Source: Pisaster brevispinus
Taxonomy: Eukaryota; Echinodermata; Asteroidea; Forcipulatida; Asteriidae
Assembly (NCBI GenBank): GCA_023634235.1
Contig: JAMKCF010000002.1
Coordinates: 64,501-128,500 of the forward strand
DNA: 64,000 bases
Direction: 5' to 3'
The position numbers were made by a program, and so were the translations under genes. The notes beneath the pieces were generated by a model. The model was given only the letters and a program-made list of their open reading frames with translations, had not been told where the DNA came from and made no database searches. Position 1 is the stretch's first letter. The number at the start of each line of letters is the position of its first letter. Positions 9,716 to 21,299 of this stretch are shown here, in pieces.

Positions 9716-9828
9716 GGGGGTCAAGTCTGAGATTGCGAGTTGGGGCGCGTGATAGCTAATCTGTGGGGGCGTTTTTCGTGGCTGATGCAGAGTAATAACT
9801 GCGATCTCAGACTTGAAATCAAGTCTAG
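9716..9828 (-). mobile_element. Fold-back element family F, copy F2 (opposite orientation)
   Basis: GGTCAAGTCTGAGATTGCG at the left pairs with GCGATCTCAGACTTGAAATC at the right. Its reverse complement lines up with F1, including the TTACTCT...GATAGC/ATCAGCC interior. F1 and F2 therefore form an inverted pair 450 bp apart. Confidence 0.6.
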
Positions 9829-9829
9829 G

Positions 9830-11115
9830 GGAAAGCATGCCCTATGACATCGGTTTCATTCCCATGTATTTGGCATGCTCCCATAGACTGTACGAATACA
9901 ATTTCATCGCTGACTTCCCCCCCCCGGTCCCCATAAGGAAGTGAATATCAAAACATATGGGCCCACACGCACTTTTTTTTGACAATCACGTGAAAAAACT
10001 GTCGGTGATGCAGCATTCAGACCCACGCAGCGCGGAAACAAGGGTAGGCCTAAACTTTGAGGGGGGGGGGGGTACAAGGGGTGATTTTTTTTTTCCAGCC
10101 AATTAAAACTTTGGTTTATGTGTGTATTTCTTGAAAAAGTGCTTTGCAGTGATTTTGTTATGCCATTTACTAGTTTTCATAAGATAATCTAACGTGAGTG
10201 TAAACAAAAATACACTGGAGTGCGTAAAATGAAAAACGAATAGTTTCACAAAAATTGAAATTACCACATTCGGGTTATAAAATATAGGCTCTGACATTTT
10301 ACTCTGATAATTTTTAATCTAAAAAGTCCAGATTTCTAATGGCGGCGCACCCGGGGGAGGGAAATGGGTCACGGACATCAATTTGTGTACCCCCCCCCCC
10401 CCTCCGTGTGCCCCCAACCCCCTAGTTGCGCTACTGATCTAGTGTATTTTGATTGTGATGCTATGTTTTGTGGTGGATTAGAATTTTGTGTGTGCACGAT
10501 TTCAATATTGCGTTCCGCCGCCATTACACATTGGCATAGTGTATTCACAATTGTGATACATACTTCACAGCGTCAAAGTTTAAAACTGTGTGTAATAAGT
10601 CTTCATTTCACAACGTACATCAGAAACTTCAATTAGAAGTTCTAATATTTCCCACTTAATGACAATCGATATAAATCGGCTCGGAAAGAGTCACCTGAAT
10701 TTCTTAATTGAACCGAGCCCCACCAACACCGCGAAATGACAAAACTCACAATAGCCATTCTTCTGATGGCCTAAATTAACTGTATCTGTGTATAGACGAG
10801 AACACGGCGCTTAATGGCGCTTGAAATTAAACTGTAGGCGTATATCACTGGCCTACCACATTACGGGAACTAGGGGAGCCGTTTAGCGGCGCATTACGGG
10901 GGGATTAACTGCCCGAAAGACGCATGGTTCGGCGCCCGTTAAGTCCAAGCCTACCCTGGCATAATAGATTTGTACTGACATTCGTAACCAACATTTACAA
11001 CGGGTGTTTTCGGCAATCAGCGATGGGACGGATTATGCGGTCGCACTTTTCAAATAATTATGGACGATTTTTCAGGAGAGCAGCAAAGCTGTTAAGAAAT
11101 ATCTGATTACATTCT
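9830..11115. other. Intergenic DNA with poly-G and poly-C runs
   Basis: Homopolymer runs occur near 9918, 10062 (G) and 10390 (C). No gene, hairpin RNA or transposon could be supported. Confidence 0.4.
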
Positions 11116-11116
11116 A

Positions 11117-11152
11117 AACAATACTGGGTCAGAGTTGACCCGGATTCGGAAG
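11117..11152. mobile_element. Short relic of MITE family C
   Basis: ACTGGGTCAGAGTTGACCC followed by GGATTCGG matches the terminal segment of the family C copies near 24.6, 54.0 and 60.5 kb. No partner end was found nearby. Confidence 0.4.
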
Positions 11153-13520
11153 AATTGTCTTATAGGGAATACCCATTTCCGGTGTCATGGTTGCTTTTTC
11201 CACGGTGTGAATATCCCCCAGTCAAAAGAGGGCGCTATCAAACGAAAATTCCACACAATTCATCGTATGGGGACAGATTTTTCACCTGTGACAGCGGGTC
11301 AATGTTCTGGATCGGTGTAGCGACCGATAATCTGGGTCGGTGTTACGAATGTGTTTGTTTGGACTCGATTCCGGGTCATATTATCATTAAGCATGAAAAG
11401 TATGCACAAAATAATGCGGGAAGTTTCGACAAATTACTGGCTCCTCAGTTTGATTGGCGGGGTGGGGGGGGGGGGGGGTTTGGAAACCTCATAACTTAAC
11501 ACAGGCTGTCACAATGACCTCAGGCCTGCTACAAACATCAGATGACTCCACTTTATCAGAGGGTTGGATCTGGGTAGGTCTGTATGGCTGTACAAGTATG
11601 TGCACGAAGTATGTGAGTGAACATTATGTTTAAGTCCTGAAAACAGACTCTGGGACCGGTAGAATATCGAGGTCTTTTACTCCCCCCCCCCCCCCCAGCG
11701 CATTGCACAGTGGAGAAAACAGTTTAAACAACTATAACATGTCACATGACTTAGTGATAGCAGCCCTCATCAAGTGGGATATAAGTCGACTTGTTGAGAA
11801 TTGATCTGATTCTCAAAAAACGACTTTTAACGAATCTAAGGATTCTACTCGTCTTCTTATCGGTAATCTCAGCGAGTCGTTTTGGTTGGCAAGATAAATT
11901 ATCATGAAATCTGAAGAAGTGGTATGGCACACCCAGTGCTCTGTAGTTTTGCCGTGTAACAGCCATGGAAGAGTCGGTGCATTCATTAAATGCCCTGTCC
12001 TCCCTTGATTACTTGTAAATATGCATTACTTCACCGACCCTCCCCCGGCATCCGGTGCCAAATTGACGGCAGTCGGTCGGGGGTTGTTTTCCCCGCCAAA
12101 TCCCGGAACGCTCTTATTGTTTAATTGAGAGTGACAGCTGGTAAATCCTAGATATAACAATGCCTTCAATTTGAAGCATCTCTTGAAATACGGCCGAGTA
12201 CAATTGCTCGACTAAAATAAGTAAGTCCCTTATAAGCTATTTCGGCGTTATATTAACATGCAGTGCGATAAATGGACTCGCTAGCGGAAGTGCACAACAC
12301 TCTCTTCAACATATTAAATCACTGGAAATTATAAATGCAAAACTAGGTTTGTATTTTTGCAGCGCCGATAAAGTAAAGAAATCAATAAAAAGGGTCTTTT
12401 TGTGCGAGGGCGTGAGCTGCATCTGTTTGCTCTAATTGAAATGTAATTGCATTCCCGCAATATTGTAAAGATGAAAATATATAATAAAGGCAGTTTGATT
12501 TTGTTACTTGACACAATTTTCTGGAAAACATCCCAGCTTTCTGTAATGATCCAAGACGCCAGTTTTAAGGGTTCAGTTGCTATTATTATTATGCGACCAC
12601 AACAATACAGATTTTTAAAAATACAAAGTAAATTGAGGAACTAGACAACCAAACCAGAAACAACAAAGAAACAAATGCCTAGACCAAGAAACATGCAGAA
12701 TATAGCTCAGTACAAAACTGATGATAGCAGGAGGAAAAATATACGAGCGTGGCGAGCTTGGAGAACACCCGAGTATAATTTATTATCATGGGGGAAAACA
12801 CGTTTAGTACAGAACTTGTCAAAGGTAAGTTGAGTAAAAACATCTAATGCAAGTCCCAAATTATATCCCCCTGGTTTTTTTTTTTTTCTTCTTTTGAGTG
12901 TACCAGTACGTCATCCATGCTCAAACCCTTGCCCTATAATCCAACCATGCTCATACACGGTATTTTTTCTGGGGCAACGATTTAGAAATGTCAGATAGAC
13001 ACATCATGACGTGTAAACCTGCGAGTGACAAAGTGACTACAACGTCTGAGTTAACCCAAGGTTGCTCCAAAAGTCCCTCAGGGTACACAGTCTTTCCTCT
13101 TCTCCCCAAAATAAAGACTTAATTGCCACTACAAAATGACCATACAAATTGAACGGTTGTTAGCCACCCTTTTAGCAGACACCTCGACCGACACCTCACG
13201 CCCGCCACCCAGCGATCAGAACAGGACGAGCCAACTTCCTTCGATTCGCGCCAATTTGTTGTCACTTTGGCGCACTGTTTTGTATAGTGGTGGATCGATA
13301 GTGCGGGAATCTCACGTTCACGGTAGCTTCAAAACTCCATAGACCCTCGTCACTATAGCAACACGCGCTCTTCGTGGAATGAAGATACTCAAAATAATTT
13401 CCAGCTGCCATCATTTTAGGCAATGTTAACGTTAACTTACTGTTGCGGTAAGTTACATCTGGCGATGATCTCAAATCAGTTTGATTCAATGATTTTAAGT
13501 CGCTGTATTACGTTGCGTGT
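11153..13520. other. Intergenic DNA, no recognised gene
   Basis: Contains G and C runs at about 11463-11477 and 11683-11697 and a T run near 12870. A weak first-exon pattern is present: an ATG in good context at 12788, then 12 codons to an AAAG/GTAAGT donor at 12824/12825. On this length such a pattern is expected by chance, so I do not call it a gene. Confidence 0.4.
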
Positions 13521-13524
13521 CAGA

Positions 13525-13745
13525 AAGAAGTGCGTCAGGCTCTACGCTCTTCTTCCAGGCACACAACCTTTTTCCGGTAACAGAAGGCCAGTAATAAAAT
13601 GGCTCCTGATAAAAAATGGCACTGCAAATACATGTTGTTGATAGCATTACCCCCACCCCAAAGACGTGTTGTCTCATCCCCATTCGGAACTTCACCTTCC
13701 TGTAATGATTTACGAGTGGCAAAGTTTTTATGCTCGTTAACTTAT
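13525..13745 (+). repeat. Dispersed repeat H, copy 1
   Basis: It shares ordered blocks with 46465-46710: CTCTACGCTCTTCTTCCA, CACACAA, AAGACGTGTTGTCTCAT, CCATTCGGAACTT, GACCTTCCTGTAATGATTTA-like, and TGGCAAAG. No inverted ends or coding frame are apparent, so its class is unknown. Confidence 0.7.
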
Positions 13746-14036
13746 GTACACTGCCTTTAACCATTTCAAGCCCAAGTAATGTTAATGTGAGGCTGTGACG
13801 TTGCAAAAGGAACTAACTATATTGCTCTTACACAACACACTGAGACAATTTTATAGGGCTGTTTAAACAGAAATTGTAGTGTAACCATTTTCCTTCTGAG
13901 CAAAAAACAAGCAGTAAAATCAGTCACATATGGTGTATGTTACATTAGCTGTTACATTTGTTATGTTTGGCACAATTGTTTGAAGTTTAGCTACTTTTTT
14001 TTCGAAATGAAATTAAGGCTGAAAATTTAAAAACTT

Positions 14037-14194
14037 ACACTGCGAAAAATGGGGCGTTTAAATTGATACCATGGGTGTTGTCACATATAAGTACCCAAGA
14101 GAAAAATCAAAATTAAGACCATAGTTGAAGTAACACAAATGTAGCTGTGCTCGCAGAAATTAGTGTTATTGTTACACCCCAGTTTTTGCAGTGT
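14037..14194. mobile_element. MITE family D, copy D1
   Basis: Left end ACACTGCGAAAAATGGGGCG is inverted at the right as CACCCCAGTTTTTGCAGTGT. The element is 158 bp with no coding capacity. A left half of the same family is at 53951-54026. Confidence 0.8.
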
Positions 14195-17100
14195 ATCCTA
14201 TGTAGCTAATCACTCGCAGAATACAGTTAGTGCAAATTGGTATCGTCTCATTTATAGCACATACAAAAACAAAAAACTGGATGCAGTTCTTCAAACCAAC
14301 AAAAAGTTCTGGAACCATAACAAGTATCACATGCTTTATTATGCTTAAAATTGCACATTTTTTCACCCTTAAAACCGTAATGATGCATACGAATGTTACA
14401 ACAAAGTGCAGTACTCTGTTTAAACATTAATGGGTGTTATAACATTCGGTTCCTTTTTCATGTGGTTCATCCACCTTGGTTGACAGTATTAAAGAGCAAA
14501 ATAACGCAGTTGTGTGGAAGGTTCGCAACATCCCCCCCCCCCGGCTTGTTAGTTATGAGAAAGCTTTTTAAATTGTCCGTACCAGGGAGACCGTTCAGTG
14601 CTAGGCTGCTACCGCTGCGCTCTCTTGACACTCATGCCGCCGAGCCGAGTCCGCTGCCCGGGAACAAGGAAACGTAAATGCGCTGCTGTTTTGCATTTCT
14701 CTACATTGATCGTTACTTCCGTTTTTTGTAATTGTTTTTTAATCATTTCTACACTGGCATTCTACATTTTTGTCAAAAGTAAATTTGAATTTTAATTAAA
14801 AATTTAAGCAAGTATTCTAATGTCATATGATTTTGTTATGCTAATATTTTGTCTGGTTAGATGTTCATAAAAAACATTGGCTATGTTTTTCATTATACAA
14901 TTTGGTTCTTTATCAGTGGTTCTTTATCAGTGGCCATCTTGATTTCCCCCACTCAAATCAATGTAACCAAACACAGAGGCTAGAAGGGCAAATAGTCTGG
15001 TTCCTTTTACAATGAATGTTGGCATCCATTACTGTTAGTGGATACAGGGAACAGGGCCAAGATGGTGACAGCAGGACAAATGTTTACAATAAGAGATTTT
15101 GTAGGGTGTTCATTTGGAAGCGATAAATCCAGTTTATAAAAAATGACACCCACCGGGAGACTGCTGAAGATTCCTTGAATGAGCTGCGACTGTGACAGAG
15201 GTTGTTTCTTGAAGTCTTCTTCGGCGGGGGACATGATCAAGATCCCCATCTCCACCTTGTCACTTCAGACATGAAGTCAAAGAAGTAGGGTCCCGACGAC
15301 TCTTCTGAATGTTTTCGTTTCAAGCGAATTTAGCTCTCTATACCACTTGTTCCAAAAATTATTATGTAGGGGTTCGTTCATGTCAGGCAGTGGAGGCAGT
15401 GGAGAGTAGATCGCATGTTCTTATAGTTTTTCTCTTCGATGTCGTTCTTTCACAAATAATACTTGTCGGAGCAATATTTCGACGCATTGATTCGTTACTT
15501 TGCCCTTTTCCCGTACATAAAACAGCCGTTGACCGGAGCATCTTCCTCTGTTTTGCGTTTACAGGGGGCCTATTACAAAAGGTCTCAGGAGAGCGGCATT
15601 TGGAGAGGAGAGGACGATTTGAAAAATGCAAAACGTGTTTTGTAGGTTTTACCGCGCCGTGGTTTTGAAGCACGCAATTTTGATACAAGTCAACCGTAAA
15701 AGCTCTCGGGGACGTGTATAGGTTTCGAGTGTCACAGAAGACAGAGACGTTATTCCAAAGGGTGCGATGGTCAAGACGAGCAAAGATTTTAATAGCCATT
15801 TATCTTCCAAATAAGTGCAGACATTTGAATAAGTCCTTACAAATGTGGAAACGGGATGTGCAGGAATGAAAACAAACTACTTAAAGAGATCATGGTTGTT
15901 GTTTTTTTAATTTACAAACAAACACCTATAAGTCGGAGTCAATAACCACGTTATTAACATAACATGGGCTGCAGCTGTCAATGGATTGCACTGCTCACAG
16001 TTCTCTTGTACTTGACACATCTTAAAACACATCCCGTTTGAATTATTCTCTTTCCATGGTTTCCTTCAAACTCTCCTGGGTACAGTCAGTATGGCCTTTC
16101 ACTATACAGGGCTGGGTGTGCTGTATTCCATAAACCCTCTCGTCTTTTGACATAAACAACCGCTAGTGCCAACATCATTTAACCACTCGTGCATGAAGAA
16201 CAGGTTATCACACAACTTAAATATTGTTTTCAAAGATGAATTTTTACAAATTCAATTATCACCCTAAAAGATTTAATTTCAGAGGATAATAAATAGTGAC
16301 AAATGTCTTACTTGTTGAATTTCTTTTCATTTAATCAAAAAATCATTCAGATCGATCTATAAAGTTCAAGTTTTTGTTATTGGTTTCCGACGTTCTGTAA
16401 ACTGAAACACTTTTTGTACACAACCATAATAATGGCGCTCTATGGGTGGTTGCCATTTCTGATCTTCCACTCCAATTTGAAGGGTTTGCATAAGTAGCAG
16501 CCTCATTTCATTTTACGCCATTATAATTATCCGATCTTTTTCTTTACAATCACAGCTTGGGTAAAATGGAGGTTGAACAAGACAAAACTACAGCTTTTTA
16601 GCAAAATTACCTTTACGCTCAGGCTTGTGTGGTTTGTGTGTTTTAACACTACTTACACGAAGTGTGGACTTGAGAACAAAAGAAGTCCACATAGGCATAA
16701 TGTAGGAACTTGAAACATTATGTGGACTTACACACGTCCACACAGCGTTTTTACCGTTGTGTACAATGTTTTATAAGCAATCTGAGGAGGCCATAAAAAG
16801 GAGGTTTTTTTAGTAAAATTGACAAGGAAATTCAAGAAGACGATTGATGTACGAATTGCAAAATTCCTGCAGGGTTCCATAGAGAGAAGAGCAAAACTTG
16901 AGTTAAAGCCACATACGTACTTTGGGCTGCATTAAAATAAAATATAAAAAACAGAACAAGTAAAAACATCGCTTTTAAATCCAAGCTTTTGAATTCCTCT
17001 GTCTCCCATGAGGGTCCAGTTTACTAGAAGGAAATTCGTCATTGCGTAGGCACTCATGTTGTAATTTTCCCTTCATACTGATCTTATCCCAAGTAATGCT

Positions 17101-18800
17101 GAAAGAGTGAAGTATGTCTGACTCGGTTTTAATAAGATCAGTTCGGTATACATTACACTGCTTTATTTGTTATAATCTAGTGCAATCCAAGGCATTTTCT
17201 GGCAGGCAAGGTATCCTTATGTTCCGTATTTATATACATTACTTTGTAATGTTCTGTATTTCTGTTCAGTACTGATATCAAGAATCGTGCTGAGTCATGT
17301 GTGTATTTGTCTGATGTATTATTGTCTATTGTTTAGACTTGGATAGTGTTCTCTCTGAACCAATAATTTGTTGCTTTGCCATCCGTTAAGAATGTTATAA
17401 ACGGACGGATACTCTTTTAAATATGATTCCTAAAACGTCATTTATTTTAGGTATTTTATACCCTTTTTAATAAAGATCTGCTCGCTCAATATCATCTGAA
17501 CTGATTAATATCATTATATCTCGTGGTTCAAGTACTCGGGCGAATTCTTTGACGCCAAATGTGCCAAAAGTACATAAAGATTAAAACAATTAATTACAGC
17601 AAGATTCAAACAAAGTGAGCGACGGCACTTTAAAAGGTCTCAGTCTTGAAGAATGACTGCCGTACGCTGGATATTATGTGGTTACCGCACACATGAAATA
17701 ACTATATTTGAAATAAAGCCATTACTGAATTTTCAATTGTGATAAATCAGTCCACGGGAGTTGAGGTTAACGTTTTCCGTACCACTGCACTCAAGTACCG
17801 GTGGTGTTTACCGTGAATTCACAGCCTGATCCCGCGGTGCCGATGTTACAATCCACGGGGGATATCCGCCCTCTTGCACTGTCGTCCTCCTTTTGATAGA
17901 ACGAGCGGTGTATTTAAAAGTTGGACTCTCGGACGTTTAAATGCGATTTATAACAAATAATAGTTTTGTCTGCCGTCAGCAAGGGGGGAGGGAGCTGGGA
18001 AGCCAACTAATAGTCCGGCAACTTTAGTGTTACTGCCAAAGAATAAAATCATAGCAAATTCCGTTTGCAAAGCTACCATTCATTTAGATTTGGTCAACTC
18101 GTGACGCTTATCATTGTTGGCCGTGTATAGAGCTAATTGAGGGTTATTGTTAAAGAGAGCTCTGAGATAAAATGAGGTTTTGTGATGCACTCATTTTTTA
18201 TTAGATTCCTCATAAAAGTGGAGAAAATTACAAGTCTTTATAACCTCACGTTAAAATTGTGAAAAATTATATTGTAATTACATTTTGTACACTTTCACAG
18301 CAAAATTTGAACATGACGTCATCAACAGTATGTTTCAAAGAGGAATTTTTGCTTTAATCAAAATGTCAAATCCATTGCCGTTTTGATTAAATATCATCAA
18401 AACTCAGGAATGACTTTAGACTTCTCTTCACATACAGACCATTATTTGAAATGAACTTTTGGATTTTGAACGTTTTGGGATTTTGACAAAATTGCAGTTG
18501 AAGGGGATCAACCACATTTGTTATAGTCACTTAATATTTGACATAATCCATGAAAGTTTATATCGCCAATTATGCAAATATGCTGCTTCTTTTATCAAAG
18601 AGTTTGTTATTAATGAGTGGTGAATTATTGTTCAAATAGATTGTCTTTTCATTAAAACAATCCATACCAGAGCCCAGTTTAGCGGCTCTGCTTACCGCGG
18701 ATTTCTAATCTTAACACTGCGTACAATCACACGCTTTCCATAGACCTTTCCACTAATAACCGCACTGGTTGTGGGAATGGTTAAGTGTTAGCAAAACATT
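14195..18800. other. Long stretch without recognised genes
   Basis: I see no supported exon, RNA gene or paired-end transposon. Minor features are a C run near 14531, alternating AAGTCCACAT/ATGTGGACTT words between about 16650 and 16745, and a TATTTAAAAG box near 17911 without other promoter support. Conserved regulatory elements could be present but cannot be judged from one sequence. Confidence 0.4.
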
Positions 18801-18829
18801 CAATCGTGTTGACAGATGTTGCGACCAAG

Positions 18830-19231
18830 TTAAACATTTCTGCAAACTATAAACACAACATTAACAATACATCCCATGATTGGTTGCTTTGCTTTTTGAA
18901 TATTGTGTAATGTTGTTACAAACTGTGGCTGTTGTTTTTGCTTTGAATTTGTGGCTTCCCATATAGTTTTCCAACCTTGCTTGGCAAAAACTTGGCCCGT
19001 GAAGTTGCAGTAGAAATGTCTAGAACCTCGTGTACAAAATTGGCACTTTGTACGCGATGTGTGAGAACCTTTACCACTGGACAGACGAAGAACAACCAAA
19101 CATTGTAAAAACCCCGTGAATTTCTCATACTTTGGCGACCGCATTTGTGTGACAGCTATTTTTCCAATCATCGTTGGTATTTGATAATCTTTTTTCAAAG
19201 AAAAGAGGGTTTTCAAAGACGGCTTGTTCAA
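18830..19231 (-). pseudogene. Possible transposase zinc-finger remnant
   Basis: The - strand frame encodes about 133 residues. The middle part has a C-x2-C pair (KCQFC) followed after about ten residues by HFYC, then a run with F/W in places where transposase C-terminal cysteines often sit. This loosely resembles the C-terminal cysteine-rich finger of piggyBac-type transposases, but later ligands are missing and no catalytic aspartates are visible. It could equally be a chance frame. Confidence 0.2.
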
Positions 19232-19299
19232 ATTCCTTTTACAAATTAACTTTTAAGTCCATTATTTTAACATACTTTGATCAAAGTAATTAAGCCGTG

Positions 19300-21120
19300 A
19301 CTTATAATTAAAGTACTACAACTCGGAGGGGAGAAAAATCAGCTTGTCACGTGAATTCTGATTTATAGAATTTACCGTTTTGGAAACCAAAACCAAACCT
19401 CTAGGTTGGGCTGCTGTAGAAATGATGTCAGCAATACTTCAATTTTGTATTTTTGCTAATGACTGAGGAACAGGGAACCTGTCTTGCATGACAAACTCTT
19501 ACTTTATAAACCGAATGTGTGTTCTTAACAGCTACTTGAGCGAAAACCTTTTAGCGGGAATGTTATTTAAACTTATTTAAATGTGTTTGTTTATGAGCTA
19601 AATGTAATTTTTGATATTTGTACACTTCGGAATTTTTCGTAATTATCGAACAACAAATTTGGCACCAACCTCAAGTTTTGAAAAACTAGAAACTCTTCTG
19701 CCATTGACGACGTGCGTCAAAATGACGATTCTTTGACGTCGTATAAGTGGGATATTGCTTTGTTATACCTCCATGCTGCAATAAAGCGGCTATATACAAA
19801 ACTGAGCTCCCACATGACGTAACATGAGTGATGACGTAACAAAGCTTTTTGCGAGCCTTTCTGAAAAGCACCAAAGAAGGGTATCCAAAATGATTGCTTT
19901 TTTTCACAATAAACATTAGTTTAATCTTAATTTCCTGAATGATTGAAAACAGTTTAAATTAATTTCAGCAAATATCACATATTGCCGTTTTCGTTCAAGT
20001 AGGTCTTTATTCAGCACGGACAGTTTTTTTCCCTTAAACCGTGACTCAAATCCCGCGAGGTTTCTGCAGTTCAGTTTTATTAAAAGATTTATGCAAAATT
20101 GGTAAGTATAGAAACTTCATTGTTTAATTTGTCTGAAAACTTAATGACTATATGAAGTTGATTCTAGAACCGCTTTTTTCTGTGAAATATTTCCCTCTGG
20201 AATGAAGTAATATTTTAGAAAACTGTATCTGAAAATCTTAAATAATGCCACAGCTGATTTCAGATGTACAACCGAAGCTAAGAACAATATGTTTACATGC
20301 TGAAAATTGTGCGTGGTTTTTCACTATTTTCTCCTTACTCACATGAGCCCAATTTTCCACAGGTTTGTTAATTCATGTATTTGGTTGATCGAACAAAATA
20401 TGCCCACTATCTGATGCAACTATTTTGTCAGCTCTCAATCCTGCATACAACCTTTAATGTTAAATGAACTTATTATTATTTGTTTTCCCATGTTTCAAGA
20501 GAAACAAATCTTACTTTTATAATATTTAAACGAGGCCTCAGCATCCACAGCCAAACAAATGTTTAGTTCTGTCCCTTCGTTTCAAAAATACCATACCCAT
20601 GTTGAAACATTACCGTTTATTTTTACGATCGTAAAGCGTTCGCATAATTATTACTTAGTTTTTTTCTTCGAGTCGTAACAAAGGGCTAATACCTTTGCTC
20701 TGTCATTATGTAGTAAGCTAATTGTGCGTAAGTTCAATAACGGCCATTGTTAATTATATGGTCAAATCATTAGTACTATACCACTAGGTAATAACGCTAA
20801 CCAGTAGTGAATGTAATGCGAACGGGCCTTTTACCCAATTACTGCTGGACTTTAACTTCTGAAACAAATTAAGCACAATGCACTAATATTTTGTTTCATG
20901 TGGGCGGAATAATAACTACACAAATTGTTGTTTAAAAATAGGTCTTTTGAAATGGCTCACATCCGCCGCAAACAAGATGCTCAAGGCGCAGGGGCAATTA
21001 AAAAAGAAAACAACATCAAGCAGGGCCCATTTTTGTGGCAATGCAATACCGTGAATTTTGCTCGTCCGGCCATTAGATTCCCGCACGTATTATAGGGTGC
21101 CGTAAGCGCAGATTTCTGTG
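19300..21120. other. Intergenic DNA, no recognised gene
   Basis: AT-rich. A GTAAGT donor-like site at 20102 lacks an adjoining convincing frame. Confidence 0.4.
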
Positions 21121-21129
21121 TAAGTATTT

Positions 21130-21292
21130 CATTCATTCGTTCTGGATGTGAAGCCAAGGACTAAGAAGGAAGTTTCACGTAATCAGGTAGGAACTGAAAA
21201 CCAAATAAACATTATTGCCCCCGGTGGGATTCAAACCGGGGTTTAGAGGTGGAAGGCGAGGAACGATACCACTATGCCAACCCAACCGCCTA
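21130..21292 (-). mobile_element. tRNA-derived SINE, type 2, copy 1
   Basis: Read on the - strand from 21290, an about 74-nt tRNA-like head has an A-box-like TGGCATAGTGG and a B-box-like GGTTTGAATCC. A body follows (TTTTCAGTTCCTACCTGATT, then CTTGGCTTCACATCC) and ends near a GAATGAATG tail. A second copy with the same head and body lies at 48398-48555. The head does not look like a functional tRNA gene, because its acceptor arms do not pair well. Confidence 0.7.
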
Positions 21293-21299
21293 AGCATGG

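Noticed and set aside
12788..12824. Twelve-codon first exon ending at AAAG/GTAAGT
   Set aside because: A donor octamer plus a nearby ATG is expected by chance in 128 kb of strand; no promoter or signal peptide.
21217..21290. Functional tRNA gene on the - strand (74 nt, both boxes)
   Set aside because: Poor arm pairing and a second copy with the same non-tRNA body at 48.4 kb show it is a SINE head.
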